A DNA stretch of 64,000 bases from Corynebacterium nuruki S6-4 (lineage in GTDB: Bacteria > Actinomycetota > Actinomycetes > Mycobacteriales > Mycobacteriaceae), in assembly GCF_007970465.1 (NCBI RefSeq), contig NZ_CP042429.1:2914001-2978000 (forward strand), read 5' to 3'. The notes under the pieces were generated by a model. It ran no database searches and was not told the DNA's origin. It saw nothing but the letters and a program-made list of their open reading frames with translations. Shown here in pieces: positions 31,542-42,304 of the stretch. Both the position numbers and the translations under genes were made by a program. The first letter of the stretch is position 1. Each line of letters opens with the position of its first letter.

Positions 31542-32528
31542 CACCGGACGCCTGAAGAACCGGGACCGGACGGACGCCGCCAGGTGCCACGCCAGGCCTG
31601 CGACGGCGAGGAGCACATGCAGGCACAGCAGTGCCGTCAGACCGGTACTTACCGCGTCCGGCCAGCCCAGCCCGGTGGCCCCGGCCAGGGTGCGGGTGCC
31701 CAGGCTGCAGGTGCCGACCGGGAAGGTGGCGGCCCACCATGACGGGTTGAACGACGGGCGGTCCGGCCGCAGCAGCGCACCCCAGTGGTGGCAGAGCGCC
31801 CAGCCGGCGGCGGGGACACCGAGGCCCAGCATCACGGCGGCATAGCAGATCCCGGCGGTGCCGCCGTCGGTGAGCAGCAGGGCGGCGGCGGAGCTCTGGC
31901 CGACGACCCCCAGCGGGATCCAGGTGGTCGCCGCGAGGTCCGGTGCGGGGTGGCGTCCGGCCCCGGCGTAGACGCGGACGAAGGCCGGCAGGGCGGTGAC
32001 CAGGGACAGGAAGAACAGGACGGTGCCCGGCAACGGGTGGCCGAGCTGTGCGGCGTTCGTCGAAGCGACCATCGGTGCGACCAGCGGCAGCACGCCGGGG
32101 AACAGGGCGGGGACCCGGCCGCGGAGCAGGCGCAGACCCTGGACGGCGAAGACGGCGACGGCGGCGACCGAGCCGGTGACCCAGGTGACCGTATGGACGC
32201 CGGTCCAGCCGAGGGTGGTGTCCACCGCGGAGCCCAGGGCGAGCAGTCCCATGGTCATCATCGACCAGCCGGGGACGTCGTCGAACCGTGGCGCGCGCAC
32301 CGCACCGGCGAGCAGTACGACGAGGACCACCGCGGCGACGGCGGTGACCGCCGTGCCGGCAGCGGCCCCGGCGCCGGGCAGGACGGCGAGCAGTGAGCCG
32401 GTGATCGCCAGACCCATCACCGATCCACCCCAGGCCGCGCCGGGGGCGGGCAGGGGAGAGGGCGCGGCCGGGGCGCCGGCCGGTTCGGCGGCGGTGGCTG
32501 CGACGGTGGGGTGTCGGGCGGCGGTCAT
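31515..32528 (-). CDS. TDT (tellurite-resistance/dicarboxylate) family transporter
   Basis: A 337-residue protein with about ten membrane helices of the TDT family, which includes TehA, Mae1 and sulfite exporters. The late segment FNPSWWAATFPVGTCSLGT is the family hallmark. Substrate may be an anion such as C4-dicarboxylate or sulfite and cannot be decided here. The ATG at 32528 is preferred to a GTG nine bases earlier. It is divergent from a LysR regulator, which is its likely controller, and converges with the nuclease gene. Confidence 0.82.
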   Translation of the reverse strand: MTAARHPTVAATAAEPAGAPAAPSPLPAPGAAWGGSVMGLAITGSLLAVLPGAGAAAGTAVTAVAAVVLVVLLAGAVRAPRFDDVPGWSMMTMGLLALGSAVDTTLGWTGVHTVTWVTGSVAAVAVFAVQGLRLLRGRVPALFPGVLPLVAPMVASTNAAQLGHPLPGTVLFFLSLVTALPAFVRVYAGAGRHPAPDLAATTWIPLGVVGQSSAAALLLTDGGTAGICYAAVMLGLGVPAAGWALCHHWGALLRPDRPSFNPSWWAATFPVGTCSLGTRTLAGATGLGWPDAVSTGLTALLCLHVLLAVAGLAWHLAASVRSRFFRRPVLPVLDQHR

Positions 32529-32586
32529 GGTGTCCACGCTAATTCATGGTGTTCCTGACCTGGGATAACGAGTTCTCCGGTCGGGG

Positions 32587-32608
32587 GTACAGGACAACTT
32601 TGTACAAT
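32587..32608 (+). promoter_or_regulatory. Promoter and dyad between the TDT and LysR genes
   Basis: GTACA (32587-32591) and TGTAC (32601-32605) form a dyad with a 9-base spacer that overlaps the -10 box TACAAT (32603-32608). TACAAT ends six bases before the LysR-type start codon, indicating a leaderless transcript. Overlap of dyad and -10 fits autorepression. Confidence 0.5.
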
Positions 32609-32614
32609 GCGGTC

Positions 32615-34544
<1,930 letters not shown>

Positions 34545-34559
34545 GACGCCGCGTCCGGA

Positions 34560-35576
34560 TCAGCGGCTGAAGTAGGGGCTCTCCAGGTTGGAGTGGGACC
34601 AGTCGAGGTCGGTCCGTGACACCGGACCGTTCGCGTTGTCCGAGTAGACGTTCAGATGGTCGCCGTCGATGACGATGTACCGGCCGCCCTTGCTCTCGGT
34701 CCTGAAGTAGGTGTCCGTGTGGGTGGCCATGTCGATGTTCCAGTCGATGTCGCCGCCCTTCCCGTTGACCAGCGCACGGTAGTAGTAGGCACCGTGGTCC
34801 CCGACCTGGCAGACGACGACACGGTCACCGCCACGGTTCCCGGCGGCGTACACCCACTTGTCGACCGGGCGGTTGTTGCAGAGGGCGGCGGGGACCGCCG
34901 TCCAGCCGGAGGGGGTGATGTCGCCGAGGGGGGTCATGGCACTGCCCTGTGACGTGCCGGACGAGGACGGTGCGGATTCCCGGGCGGGCGGCTGTCCGGC
35001 CGAGGGTGCGGGGGCGTTCTCCGGGGCGGGTGCCGGCTGCGTGGTGCCGTTGCTCTCGGTGAAGTTCGCCGCCCGGTTGTGGTCGTCGTCGTCGTCGTTG
35101 CCCCGGGTGAGGAGGATTCCGCCGATGACCACCGCGGCGACCACGACGACCGCGCCGGCGCCGAGGAGGATGTTGCGGGTGGTGTTGCCCGGACCGCGCG
35201 TCGGCGCGGGTGCTGCGGGGACCGGCGCAGGTGCCGCCGCGGCGGACCAGGCGGTCGGGCCGGCGGACCAGCCGGCAGAACCGGCAGGGCCGGCCGCAGG
35301 CACCGGCTGGGCGCGGGTGTCGCCGGGCCCGTCGACATCCGTCCCGGCCAGCTCCGTGACGGCCTGGAGCGTGATGGCCGGGGCGGTCGGGTCCGCGAGC
35401 TGACGGTCGTAGATCGCCCGGCGCTCCGGGGACCCGAGGACGGCCCGTGCCGCCCACAGTTCCGTGGCCTGGGCGCCCGCCCCGGCCGCCGAATGCCGGT
35501 CGATCTGCGCAGCAAGATCGACGCAGGACGCGGAGCGGTCGAGGCCGAGCGCTGAGTAGAGGTCGTAATGGTGCAC
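34560..35576 (-). CDS. J-like N-terminal, single-pass membrane protein (paralog 1)
   Basis: 338 residues. Residues 1-62 (MHHYDLYSALGLDRSASCVDLAAQIDRH...AARAVLGSPERRAIYDRQL) resemble a DnaJ J-domain but lack the HPD tripeptide, so Hsp70 stimulation is not expected. A conserved helix TAPAITLQAVTELAG follows. Then come a Pro/Ala-rich linker (80-130), a membrane helix (135-157, NILLGAGAVVVVAAVVIGGILL), an Asp run, and an extracytoplasmic domain (220-338) with two cysteines and WVYAAGNRGGDRVVVCQ. The GTG start has AGGAAG five bases upstream. It lies downstream of an amidase lipoprotein and a paralog. The function is unknown. Confidence 0.75.
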   Translation of the reverse strand: MHHYDLYSALGLDRSASCVDLAAQIDRHSAAGAGAQATELWAARAVLGSPERRAIYDRQLADPTAPAITLQAVTELAGTDVDGPGDTRAQPVPAAGPAGSAGWSAGPTAWSAAAAPAPVPAAPAPTRGPGNTTRNILLGAGAVVVVAAVVIGGILLTRGNDDDDDHNRAANFTESNGTTQPAPAPENAPAPSAGQPPARESAPSSSGTSQGSAMTPLGDITPSGWTAVPAALCNNRPVDKWVYAAGNRGGDRVVVCQVGDHGAYYYRALVNGKGGDIDWNIDMATHTDTYFRTESKGGRYIVIDGDHLNVYSDNANGPVSRTDLDWSHSNLESPYFSR

Positions 35577-35701
35577 GGTGACTTCCTGTGTCTTCCTGTG
35601 ATTTCCTGTTGTGCCCGGTGGATGCCGGTGACGGTGTCCACATCGCCGGCGGACGGGTGGGGCGGAATCTGAGATTACCCGCCGCGACAGCACCGTCGAC
35701 C

Positions 35702-36574
35702 TCAGGAGAGGTAGTCGGCCAGCCCGTGAGCGACGGCCTCGGCCCGCTTCTGCCGGCCGTCGGGTGACTGCAGTTCCGCCAGGTCGCCGAGGTCGCGCAT
35801 GTTGCCGAACTCGATGAGGATCTTCGGCTTCGACGACAGGTTCAGGCCGGTCAGGTCGGCCCGGGGGTGCAGCCCGTCGGTGCCGAGATAGTTGGAGGGT
35901 GCCAGTCCGGCGCCGACCATGGCGTCCCGCACGGTGGCGGCCAACCGGGAGGATTCGTCCGGCAGGTTCTGCGGCAGCGGGTCGGTGATCGAGGAGATGT
36001 GGAAGCCGGTGTTGCCCGGTCCCGCCCCGTCCGCGTGGAGGCTGACGACGACGTCCGCGGCGGAGGCGTTCTCCCGGCGGGTGCGTTCGTCGATGCAGTC
36101 GGCGCGTCCGGTGTCGTCGTCGCGGGACAGCAGGACCGTGGCGCCGGCGCTCTCCAGCACGCTCTTTAGCTGCTGGGAGATCTCCCAGGTGAAGGTGTGC
36201 TCCGGCCAGCCGGCGTCGGACGCCGTCCCGGAGGTGTTGCAGGGCTTGGTCGCACCCCGGCCGTCGTCGGCGGTGAGCTCGGCGGGCGGGGCGGTGCCGG
36301 CGTGGCCCGGGTCGAGGTAGACGGTGCGGCCCTTGAGTGCGGCGAGGGCGGAGTTGTCGGTGCCGGGGGTTGTCACGGGATTCTCCTTGGTCGGTGGTGT
36401 GGTTCCGGGCAGTGTCGGCGAGGGCGCTGCCGCAGTGTTGTCGCCTGCCGCGGTGGCGGTCACGGTCGTGGTGGTGGCGGTTCCACCGTCACCGATGGTG
36501 CAGGCGGTGAGCGCGGACAGCGACAGGACAGACAGTGCGGTGGCGGCGACGGCGGTGAGCGGGGAGCGTGTCAC
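35702..36574 (-). CDS. N-acetylmuramoyl-L-alanine amidase (Amidase_3), lipoprotein
   Basis: A 290-residue peptidoglycan amidase that cuts between muramic acid and L-Ala. The lipobox is LTAC (Cys25). The zinc ligands are His91 in LDPGHAG, a Glu near residues 125-131 (WPEHTFTWE) and His180 in SLHADG; the catalytic Glu is in ILIEFGNMRD. The GTG start follows GGAGG by six bases. A Thr/Pro-rich linker separates the anchor from the catalytic domain. It sits between the two J-like membrane proteins on one strand, with gaps of 65 and 125 bases, so the three may form one unit acting at the envelope. Confidence 0.9.
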   Translation of the reverse strand: MTRSPLTAVAATALSVLSLSALTACTIGDGGTATTTTVTATAAGDNTAAAPSPTLPGTTPPTKENPVTTPGTDNSALAALKGRTVYLDPGHAGTAPPAELTADDGRGATKPCNTSGTASDAGWPEHTFTWEISQQLKSVLESAGATVLLSRDDDTGRADCIDERTRRENASAADVVVSLHADGAGPGNTGFHISSITDPLPQNLPDESSRLAATVRDAMVGAGLAPSNYLGTDGLHPRADLTGLNLSSKPKILIEFGNMRDLGDLAELQSPDGRQKRAEAVAHGLADYLS

Positions 36575-36639
36575 GGGATCCTCCGGGGCGGGCGTGGGCG
36601 GTGGGGGGGTCGGTGGGGGACGGTGCAGGCCGGACGGGA

Positions 36640-37566
36640 TCAGGGGTAGACGTAGACGACGCTGCCGGAACTGTCGACGGAGCACTTCCACAGCCGGTCG
36701 CGGTCACTGTCCTGGACCTGCGAGCAGGTGACGGCGACCTGCTGTCTGAGCGCGGGACTGTAGGCGGAGACGGAGGTCTGTTCGCCGCTGCCCGGTGTGT
36801 TCCCGGCCAGCTTATCGCCGACATTCTCGGCGAAGTCGCACTTGGCGGAACCGGCGCCGACGAGCACGTAACGGGCACGGGTGCCGTCGGAACCGCACTG
36901 CGAGGTGGCTGCGAGGCCGACACCGTAGTTGCCGCTCTCGGTGACGAGGGTGTTGCCGGGTGCGGGGGCGGGTGCGGGGGCCGGTGCCGGGGCGGGTGCC
37001 GGCGTGGCGCGCGGTGGGGACGCCGGTGCGTGGGACGGTGCGGCGGAGGTGTCGGGGACCGGGGCGGGGCTGGAGGTCGTCGTGGATTCCCGGAAGTCGG
37101 CGTCCGGCGCGGGTGCGGCACTGTCGCTCCCGTCCGAGGTGACCAGCCAGACGATGACGACCGCGGCGACGGCGACGACGACGGTGACGACCGCCGCCGG
37201 GGTCACCCACGGCCGGCGCGCCGGGGCAGCGGCTGCCACCGGCGCAGCGGTCGCCGGCGGTGGCCCGACCGGGATCTCCTGCGTGTACCCGGAGGAGGGG
37301 CCGGCGGTGGCGGCGACCGGCATGGCCGCCAGTTCCTCGACCGCGGCACGGGTGATCTCCGGTGCGGTGGGATTGTCGAGCTGCTGGTCGTAGAGGCGGC
37401 GGCGTCCGGCGTCACCGAGGACGGCCCGGGCGGTGCGGAGCTCGGAGTACTGCGCACCGCCGGCGGCACCGAGTTCCGCGATGCGTCGGTCGATGTCGGT
37501 CGCGAGGGCCGTCGTCGAGGCGGTCCGGTCCAGGCCGAGGGAGGCGTAGAGGTCGTAGTGGGTCAT
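36640..37566 (-). CDS. J-like N-terminal, single-pass membrane protein (paralog 2)
   Basis: 308 residues, the same plan as its neighbour at 34560. The J-like region (1-65) is MTHYDLYASLGLDRTAS...TARAVLGDAGRRRLYDQQL, with no HPD, then helix TAPEITRAAVEELA. A linker, a membrane helix (122-143) and a Pro-Ala repeat stalk (about 188-203) lead to an extracytoplasmic domain with four cysteines (CGSDG, KCDFA, VTCSQ, WKCSV). Only the N-terminal half is alike between paralogs, so the outer domains have diverged or been exchanged. It leads the group with the amidase. The function is unknown. Confidence 0.75.
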   Translation of the reverse strand: MTHYDLYASLGLDRTASTTALATDIDRRIAELGAAGGAQYSELRTARAVLGDAGRRRLYDQQLDNPTAPEITRAAVEELAAMPVAATAGPSSGYTQEIPVGPPPATAAPVAAAAPARRPWVTPAAVVTVVVAVAAVVIVWLVTSDGSDSAAPAPDADFRESTTTSSPAPVPDTSAAPSHAPASPPRATPAPAPAPAPAPAPAPGNTLVTESGNYGVGLAATSQCGSDGTRARYVLVGAGSAKCDFAENVGDKLAGNTPGSGEQTSVSAYSPALRQQVAVTCSQVQDSDRDRLWKCSVDSSGSVVYVYP

Positions 37567-37988
37567 CGTCGTCTGTGCTCTTTCGTGCTTTTCCATGCTC
37601 TGGTGTGTTCTTCCTTGTCTCGCCACGGCATATCGTGACCCCAGCGCGCACATAACTGTACTTACTGTGGGGAGTGGTCCCCGCTCAGACAGCTGCTCCG
37701 GGGGCAGGACCGGTGGCATGGACGGCGACCGTGGCGGCGGTGCCCCCGGACGGTTGGACCCCCGCTGTACTGCGGCGGGGGATGGGCCCGGGTGGTGCTG
37801 CCGCAGAGCGACGGGATGAAACTGCTGCAGTGGGACCGCGCCGACCTCGTCGCCGAGGGCGCCCCTGAGGAACTCTTCGGCAACATCACGGTGTGCTGAG
37901 TGCAAGGGGCTGCCCCGCCGGATCCCGCGAAGTTCTAAGGTGGACACTCCATACCCCTCAGCCGATCTGACGTGACGAGGTACCCCCG
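37567..37988. other. Intergenic region between J-like paralog 2 and YihY genes
   Basis: 422 bases between divergent genes. The left third is relatively AT-rich (around 37625-37670) and probably holds the paralog 2 promoter. The right part contains a short coding-like stretch described as a separate entry. GACGAGG lies just before the YihY start. No tRNA or strong hairpin was found. Confidence 0.45.
37639..37899 (+). pseudogene. Possible gene remnant upstream of the YihY gene
   Basis: In one frame, open from the stop at 37636 to a TGA at 37897, the last ~45 codons read like real protein (LYCGGGWARVVLPQSDG, then MKLLQWDRADLVAEGAPEELFG) with G/C-ending codons typical of genes here. No credible start or ribosome binding site exists in this frame, and the upstream part is Arg-rich and unconvincing. 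It may be the 3' end of a decayed or frameshifted gene. I do not recognise a family. Confidence 0.3.
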
Positions 37989-39107
37989 ATGTCCGACACA
38001 ACGACCGACGCGAAGTCCGCCGCCGCCACCGGCACCGACAACACGGACGGCACTCCCGCCGGGAAACCGTCGAAGATCGACGGATTCCGGGAGAAGTGGC
38101 CCTGGCTCGACCATGTGATGCACATGAACGACCGCTACGGGGAACAGGGCGGGAACCAGTTCGCCGCAGGCATCACCTACTTCTCGGTCCTGTCACTGTT
38201 CCCGCTGATCATGCTCGTCATGGCGGTCGCGGCGATGGTGCTGGCCGGCAACCAGGACCTGCTCGACAAACTGCTGGACAAGGTGACGGACTCGGGTGAG
38301 GGCGGTCTGGGGGACACCCTCTCCGACATCATCAACACCGCCATCAACCAGCGTGGCAGCGTGTTCGGCATCGGCCTCGTCCTGACCGTCTGGACCGGCC
38401 TGGGCTGGATCGGCAACCTGCGCATGGGTATCTCCGCGATGTGGCGGGTCTCCGGCAAGGCCGACAGTTTCCTCAGAGGCAAGATCAGCGACTTCATCGC
38501 CCTGGTCGGACTGCTGCTCTCCCTGATCATCGCCTTCGCCGTCACCGCCGTCGGCAGCGGCGGATTCACCTGGCGGATCATCCAGAACCTCAACATGGAC
38601 CACGTCACCGGCATCCGCGTGGTGGTGTACATCCTCGCCACGCTCATCGCCCTCGCCGCGAACTGGGTGGTGATGTTCTGGCTGCTCATGTTCTTCCCGC
38701 GGGCCTACGTCCCCCGCCCCGCGGCGGTGCGCGGCGCGGTCATCGGCGCGATCGCCTTCGAGATCTTCAAGCAGTTCGCGGCGGTGTTCTTCAACAACAC
38801 GATGTCGAACCCGGCCGGTGCCGCGTTCGGCCCGATCATCGGCGTGATGGTGCTGCTGTACTTCGTCTGGCGGATCACGCTGTACTGCTCGGCCTGGGTC
38901 GCCACCGCCCCGGAGTCCATCGACGAGATGGTGGAGGACGCCCCGCTGCCCGCCGTCATCCAGATCCGTGCAGCCGCGGCATGGGTCCCCGACGAGGCCG
39001 CCGCGTCAGAGCAGGCGGAGCGGAACCGCACCGCCGGACTGGTCGGCGCGGGGGCGGCGGCCGGGGCGATCGTCACCGGGATCGTCACCCGGCTGTTCCG
39101 GAAGTAG
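37989..39107 (+). CDS. YihY/BrkB-family integral membrane protein
   Basis: A 372-residue inner membrane protein with six helices. Family landmarks are NDRYGEQGGNQFAAGITYFSVLSLFPLIMLV, WTGLGWIGNLRMGISAMW, and the FGPIIGVMVLLYFVWRITLYCSAWVA segment at the last helices. The N-terminus is a ~35-residue hydrophilic tail. The function of this family is not established; it was once misnamed ribonuclease BN. It follows trpS and the envelope genes and precedes the converging carboxypeptidase gene by 10 bases. Confidence 0.88.
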   Translation: MSDTTTDAKSAAATGTDNTDGTPAGKPSKIDGFREKWPWLDHVMHMNDRYGEQGGNQFAAGITYFSVLSLFPLIMLVMAVAAMVLAGNQDLLDKLLDKVTDSGEGGLGDTLSDIINTAINQRGSVFGIGLVLTVWTGLGWIGNLRMGISAMWRVSGKADSFLRGKISDFIALVGLLLSLIIAFAVTAVGSGGFTWRIIQNLNMDHVTGIRVVVYILATLIALAANWVVMFWLLMFFPRAYVPRPAAVRGAVIGAIAFEIFKQFAAVFFNNTMSNPAGAAFGPIIGVMVLLYFVWRITLYCSAWVATAPESIDEMVEDAPLPAVIQIRAAAAWVPDEAAASEQAERNRTAGLVGAGAAAGAIVTGIVTRLFRK

Positions 39108-39117
39108 GCGCCGTCGG

Positions 39118-40404
39118 TCACCGTCGCCGACGCACCGCCAGCACAGTCACCCCACCCAGGATGAGGACGAGGGTGGCGACGACCGCCGCGGTGACGGCCA
39201 CCTGTGCCGCTCCGCCGGAACGATCGGAGCCGGCCGGGTCAGATGCGTCGGCGGTCCCAGCCGCCGCTGCGGCCACCGCCGCTGTCCCGGTGTCCGTCAG
39301 CTGTCCCACACCCGCGCCCCGCGGCGTCCCGAAGGCGGCGTCGAAGATGCCCTCGGCCTGTTCCCAGGGGCGCCCCGCGGCGATGGTGGAGTTCAGCGCC
39401 ACGATGCCGACCGTGCGGCCGTCGCGCTGCGCCGCCGCGGCGTAGGTGTGCCGGGCATTGTCGGTGAACCCGGTCTTCCCGCCGAGCGCGCCGGGGTAGT
39501 TGTAGAGCATCCCGTTGTCACTGGAGAGCTGGAACCCGGGGTGGTCGTCGAAACCGGGGAAGTCGATGAGCTGCGTGCCGAGCAACCGGCGCACGTCATC
39601 GCGTCGGAACGCCGCCCGGTAGAGCAGTGCCATGTCCCAGGCGGTGGTCTGCACGTCGGGGGTGTCCAGCCCGTTGACCGTGGTGACCTTCGTCGCCGAG
39701 ACCCCGAGCGAATCCGCCAGCGACTGCATTCTCGTGACGGTGGCGCCCTTCCCGCCGAGCGCGTCGGCGAGGGCGAGGGCGGCGTCGTTGCCGGACGCCA
39801 TGACCAGTCCCTGCAGCAGTTGGCGGGCGGTGTACCGCCCACCGGGGCCGATACCGACCCGGGAGCCGTCGATGTCGACCATCTCCGGGGTGACCGGTAC
39901 CGGCGCGTCGAGATCCAGCGTGTCGAGGGCCACCATGACCAGCAGGATCTTGATGATCGAGGCGGGCCGGTACAGCCCGTAGGGGTCCTTGGCCGCGAGC
40001 ACGTCGCCGGTGTCGACGTCATAGACGACATAACTGCCCAACGACAGCCGGGACGGCAGCTGCATCCCGTCGGCGGCGACGGTGCCGCAGCTGTCCATGC
40101 CGGGACCGCCGGGGCCCGGGCGTGCCATGGTGCGGACCTCCGGGGTGTCCGGCCCGCGCGCGGCATCCCCGTCGAAGGCGCGGGGGAGGCGGGAATCGTA
40201 GCGGCAGTCGTCGGTGTCCAGCACCGGATCGGCGGGCAACGGCGCGTCCGCGGCCGCGGTGAGCGGGAGCCAGGCGTCCCGGTCCGCCCCGTTGCGTCCG
40301 GTCTCGGCGGCGACGGTGGGCAGGCAGGACGCCGCGACGGCGACGGCGAGAAGGGCGGCGGGAACACGCGCGGGGGCGGTGGAACGGCGGCGGGGCGGGT
40401 GCAT
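39118..40404 (-). CDS. Serine-type D-alanyl-D-alanine carboxypeptidase (S11, PBP5/DacC-like)
   Basis: A 428-residue low-molecular-mass penicillin-binding protein that trims peptidoglycan stem peptides. The three active-site motifs are present: SIIK (SxxK, in RPASIIKILLV), SGN (MASGNDAALALADALGG) and KTG (GALGGKTGFTDNARHT). It has a signal peptide, an extra ~80-residue region before the catalytic domain with two cysteines, and a C-terminal anchor helix ending in VRRRR. The amidase upstream in the region and YihY beside it fit an envelope neighbourhood. Confidence 0.93.
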   Translation of the reverse strand: MHPPRRRSTAPARVPAALLAVAVAASCLPTVAAETGRNGADRDAWLPLTAAADAPLPADPVLDTDDCRYDSRLPRAFDGDAARGPDTPEVRTMARPGPGGPGMDSCGTVAADGMQLPSRLSLGSYVVYDVDTGDVLAAKDPYGLYRPASIIKILLVMVALDTLDLDAPVPVTPEMVDIDGSRVGIGPGGRYTARQLLQGLVMASGNDAALALADALGGKGATVTRMQSLADSLGVSATKVTTVNGLDTPDVQTTAWDMALLYRAAFRRDDVRRLLGTQLIDFPGFDDHPGFQLSSDNGMLYNYPGALGGKTGFTDNARHTYAAAAQRDGRTVGIVALNSTIAAGRPWEQAEGIFDAAFGTPRGAGVGQLTDTGTAAVAAAAAGTADASDPAGSDRSGGAAQVAVTAAVVATLVLILGGVTVLAVRRRR

Positions 40405-40430
40405 GACCCGTCCAGCCTAACGGGCACAGG

Positions 40431-40436
40431 TAGGGT
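40431..40436 (+). promoter_or_regulatory. -10 box of a probably leaderless add promoter
   Basis: TAGGGT ends eight bases before the add start codon, in the short gap to the divergent carboxypeptidase gene. No Shine-Dalgarno sequence is present. Confidence 0.45.
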
Positions 40437-40444
40437 GGGAATCC

Positions 40445-41800
40445 ATGAGTGACTCGAACACCCCCAGCCCGACCACCGTCGACCCCGAGGCAGTGCACAA
40501 GCTCCCCAAGGTCGTGCTCCACGACCACCTCGACGGCGGGCTGCGTCCGCAGACCATCATCGACATCGCCGCGGAGACCGGTTACGACAAGCTGCCCACC
40601 ACGGATGCCGCTGAGCTGGAGAAATGGTTCTTCGACGCCGCGAACTCCGGCGACCTGCCCACCTACCTCACCACCTTCGACCACACCACCGCCGTCATGC
40701 AGACCCACGAGGCACTGGTCCGGGTGACGCGGGAGGCCGTGGAGGATCTCGCCGCCGACGGCGTCTGCTACGCCGAACTGCGCTACGCCCCCGAGCAGCA
40801 CCTCGCCCAGGGACTGACGCTGCAGCAGGTCGTCGAGGCGACCGTGCAGGGGGTCAAGGAGGGAGAGAAGTCGGTGGCCGACAGGGGCGGCCGCATCCAC
40901 GCCCGCCTGCTGCTCTGCGCCATGCGCCACGCCGACCGCGCCGCCGAGATCGCCCAGCTGCTCATCGACAACTACGGCGAGCACACCCCGGGTGAGGGGT
41001 ACGTCGTCGGTTTCGACATCGCCGGCGCCGAGGACGGTTTCCCCGCCTCGAACCACGTCAAGGCCTTCGACCTGCTCCGCCAGAACCTCGTGCCCGTCAC
41101 CGTGCACGCCGGTGAGGCCGCCGGTGTGGAGTCCATCGCCGACGGGCTGCGCCAGGGCGCGGTGCGCATCGGCCACGGGGTGCGCATCTACGAGGACATG
41201 GAGGCCACCATGAGCGGCATCGAGCTGGGCAAGATCGCCCGGTTCGTCCGCGACCGCCGGATCCCGCTGGAGATGTGCCCGACGTCCAACACCCAGACCG
41301 GTGTGTGCGACACGGTCGAGGAGCACCCCTTCAACCTGCTCTACGAGATGGGCTTCACCTGCACGGTCAACACCGACAACCGGCTGGTCTCCGGCTGCAC
41401 GATGACCAGCGAGATGCTGCGCCTGGCCGAATGCTTCGACCTGGAGTACTGGCAGCTGCTGGAGCTGACCACCAACGCGCTGGAGACCGCGTTCTGCGAC
41501 CAGCCGCTGCGGGAGTCGCTGGAGCGCGAGGTCATCTACCCGGCGTACGCCGAGCTCGGGGACGCCCTCGACCTCGACAGCGAGGACGTCGAGGCGGACG
41601 CCGCCTCCCACGCCGCCGGCCTGTCCGCGCTGCACGGTGAGCACGCCGGCCACGCCCACGGGGTGGGGTCCGAGGAGGTCGAACTGTCGATGGAGAACCT
41701 CAAGGCCGAGCTCGAGGAGCTGGGGCTGAGCCTCGACGACAGCGACGACGGCGATGACGCTGACGGCGCTGAGGGCGCCGACGGCGCGGAGGACAAGTAG
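40445..41800 (+). CDS. add: Adenosine deaminase
   Basis: A 451-residue enzyme converting adenosine to inosine. Zinc ligands and catalytic residues are in VVLHDHLDGGL (HxH), TVHAGEAAG (His, Glu), IGHGVRI and VNTDNRLVSG. At the last site the family's usual Asp-Asp is Asp-Asn. The C-terminal ~90 residues extend beyond typical bacterial ADA: an Ala/His stretch (HAAGLSALHGEHAGHAHG) and an acidic DDSDDGDDADGAEGADG tail of unknown purpose. It stands alone between envelope genes. Confidence 0.93.
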   Translation: MSDSNTPSPTTVDPEAVHKLPKVVLHDHLDGGLRPQTIIDIAAETGYDKLPTTDAAELEKWFFDAANSGDLPTYLTTFDHTTAVMQTHEALVRVTREAVEDLAADGVCYAELRYAPEQHLAQGLTLQQVVEATVQGVKEGEKSVADRGGRIHARLLLCAMRHADRAAEIAQLLIDNYGEHTPGEGYVVGFDIAGAEDGFPASNHVKAFDLLRQNLVPVTVHAGEAAGVESIADGLRQGAVRIGHGVRIYEDMEATMSGIELGKIARFVRDRRIPLEMCPTSNTQTGVCDTVEEHPFNLLYEMGFTCTVNTDNRLVSGCTMTSEMLRLAECFDLEYWQLLELTTNALETAFCDQPLRESLEREVIYPAYAELGDALDLDSEDVEADAASHAAGLSALHGEHAGHAHGVGSEEVELSMENLKAELEELGLSLDDSDDGDDADGAEGADGAEDK

Positions 41801-41854
41801 GCGCTCAGCTCCGCCACGTCGGGCACCCTCCGGGGCGGGCCCGGGCAGATCACG

Positions 41855-42304
41855 TCACACCAGTGGCCTGCCCTGCCTGTCCCGGCCGTAGTTGCCGGCT
41901 CCGGTGATGATGAGGGCCAGTTCCACCACGATGAAGATGAAGTGGATCGGGTCCACGACCAACCAGAGCAGCGGCACCATGCCGATCAGGGCGAACACCA
42001 GGTGCAGGACGCCGCGGAGCGTCTGTCCCAGATAGAAGTTGTGGATGCCCAGCCACGAGGTCGGCAGGAACGGCAGCGCCAGGATCAGCGCGACCGTCTT
42101 CGACTTCCGCGGGGCGGTCATGTCGTACCGGGCGGGCACACCCAGCTGGTAGGGGACCGGCGCCGGCGCCTGCTGGAACGCCTGGTCGTAGTGCGACTGG
42201 ACCCGCGGTGCGGCGGGGGCCGGCTGAGACCACTGCGCCGCAGGCTGCTGCTGCCAGCGGTTCTGAACGGGCTGGTCGGGCTGGTGGGGTGACTGGTTCG
42301 ACAT
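41855..42304 (-). CDS. TM2 domain-containing membrane protein
   Basis: 149 residues. A Gln/Pro-rich cytoplasmic N-terminus (1-60) is followed by a TM2 domain: two membrane helices with the linking motif GIHNFYLGQTLRGVLHLV, then a third hydrophobic stretch HFIFIVVELALIITGAGNYG. TM2 proteins have no agreed bacterial function. The ATG has GGAG upstream. It converges with add and follows the DUF1707 gene on the same strand. Confidence 0.8.
   Translation of the reverse strand: MSNQSPHQPDQPVQNRWQQQPAAQWSQPAPAAPRVQSHYDQAFQQAPAPVPYQLGVPARYDMTAPRKSKTVALILALPFLPTSWLGIHNFYLGQTLRGVLHLVFALIGMVPLLWLVVDPIHFIFIVVELALIITGAGNYGRDRQGRPLV

Noticed and set aside
34560..35576. Functional DnaJ co-chaperone
   Set aside because: The HPD motif is absent, and there is no G/F-rich or zinc-finger region.
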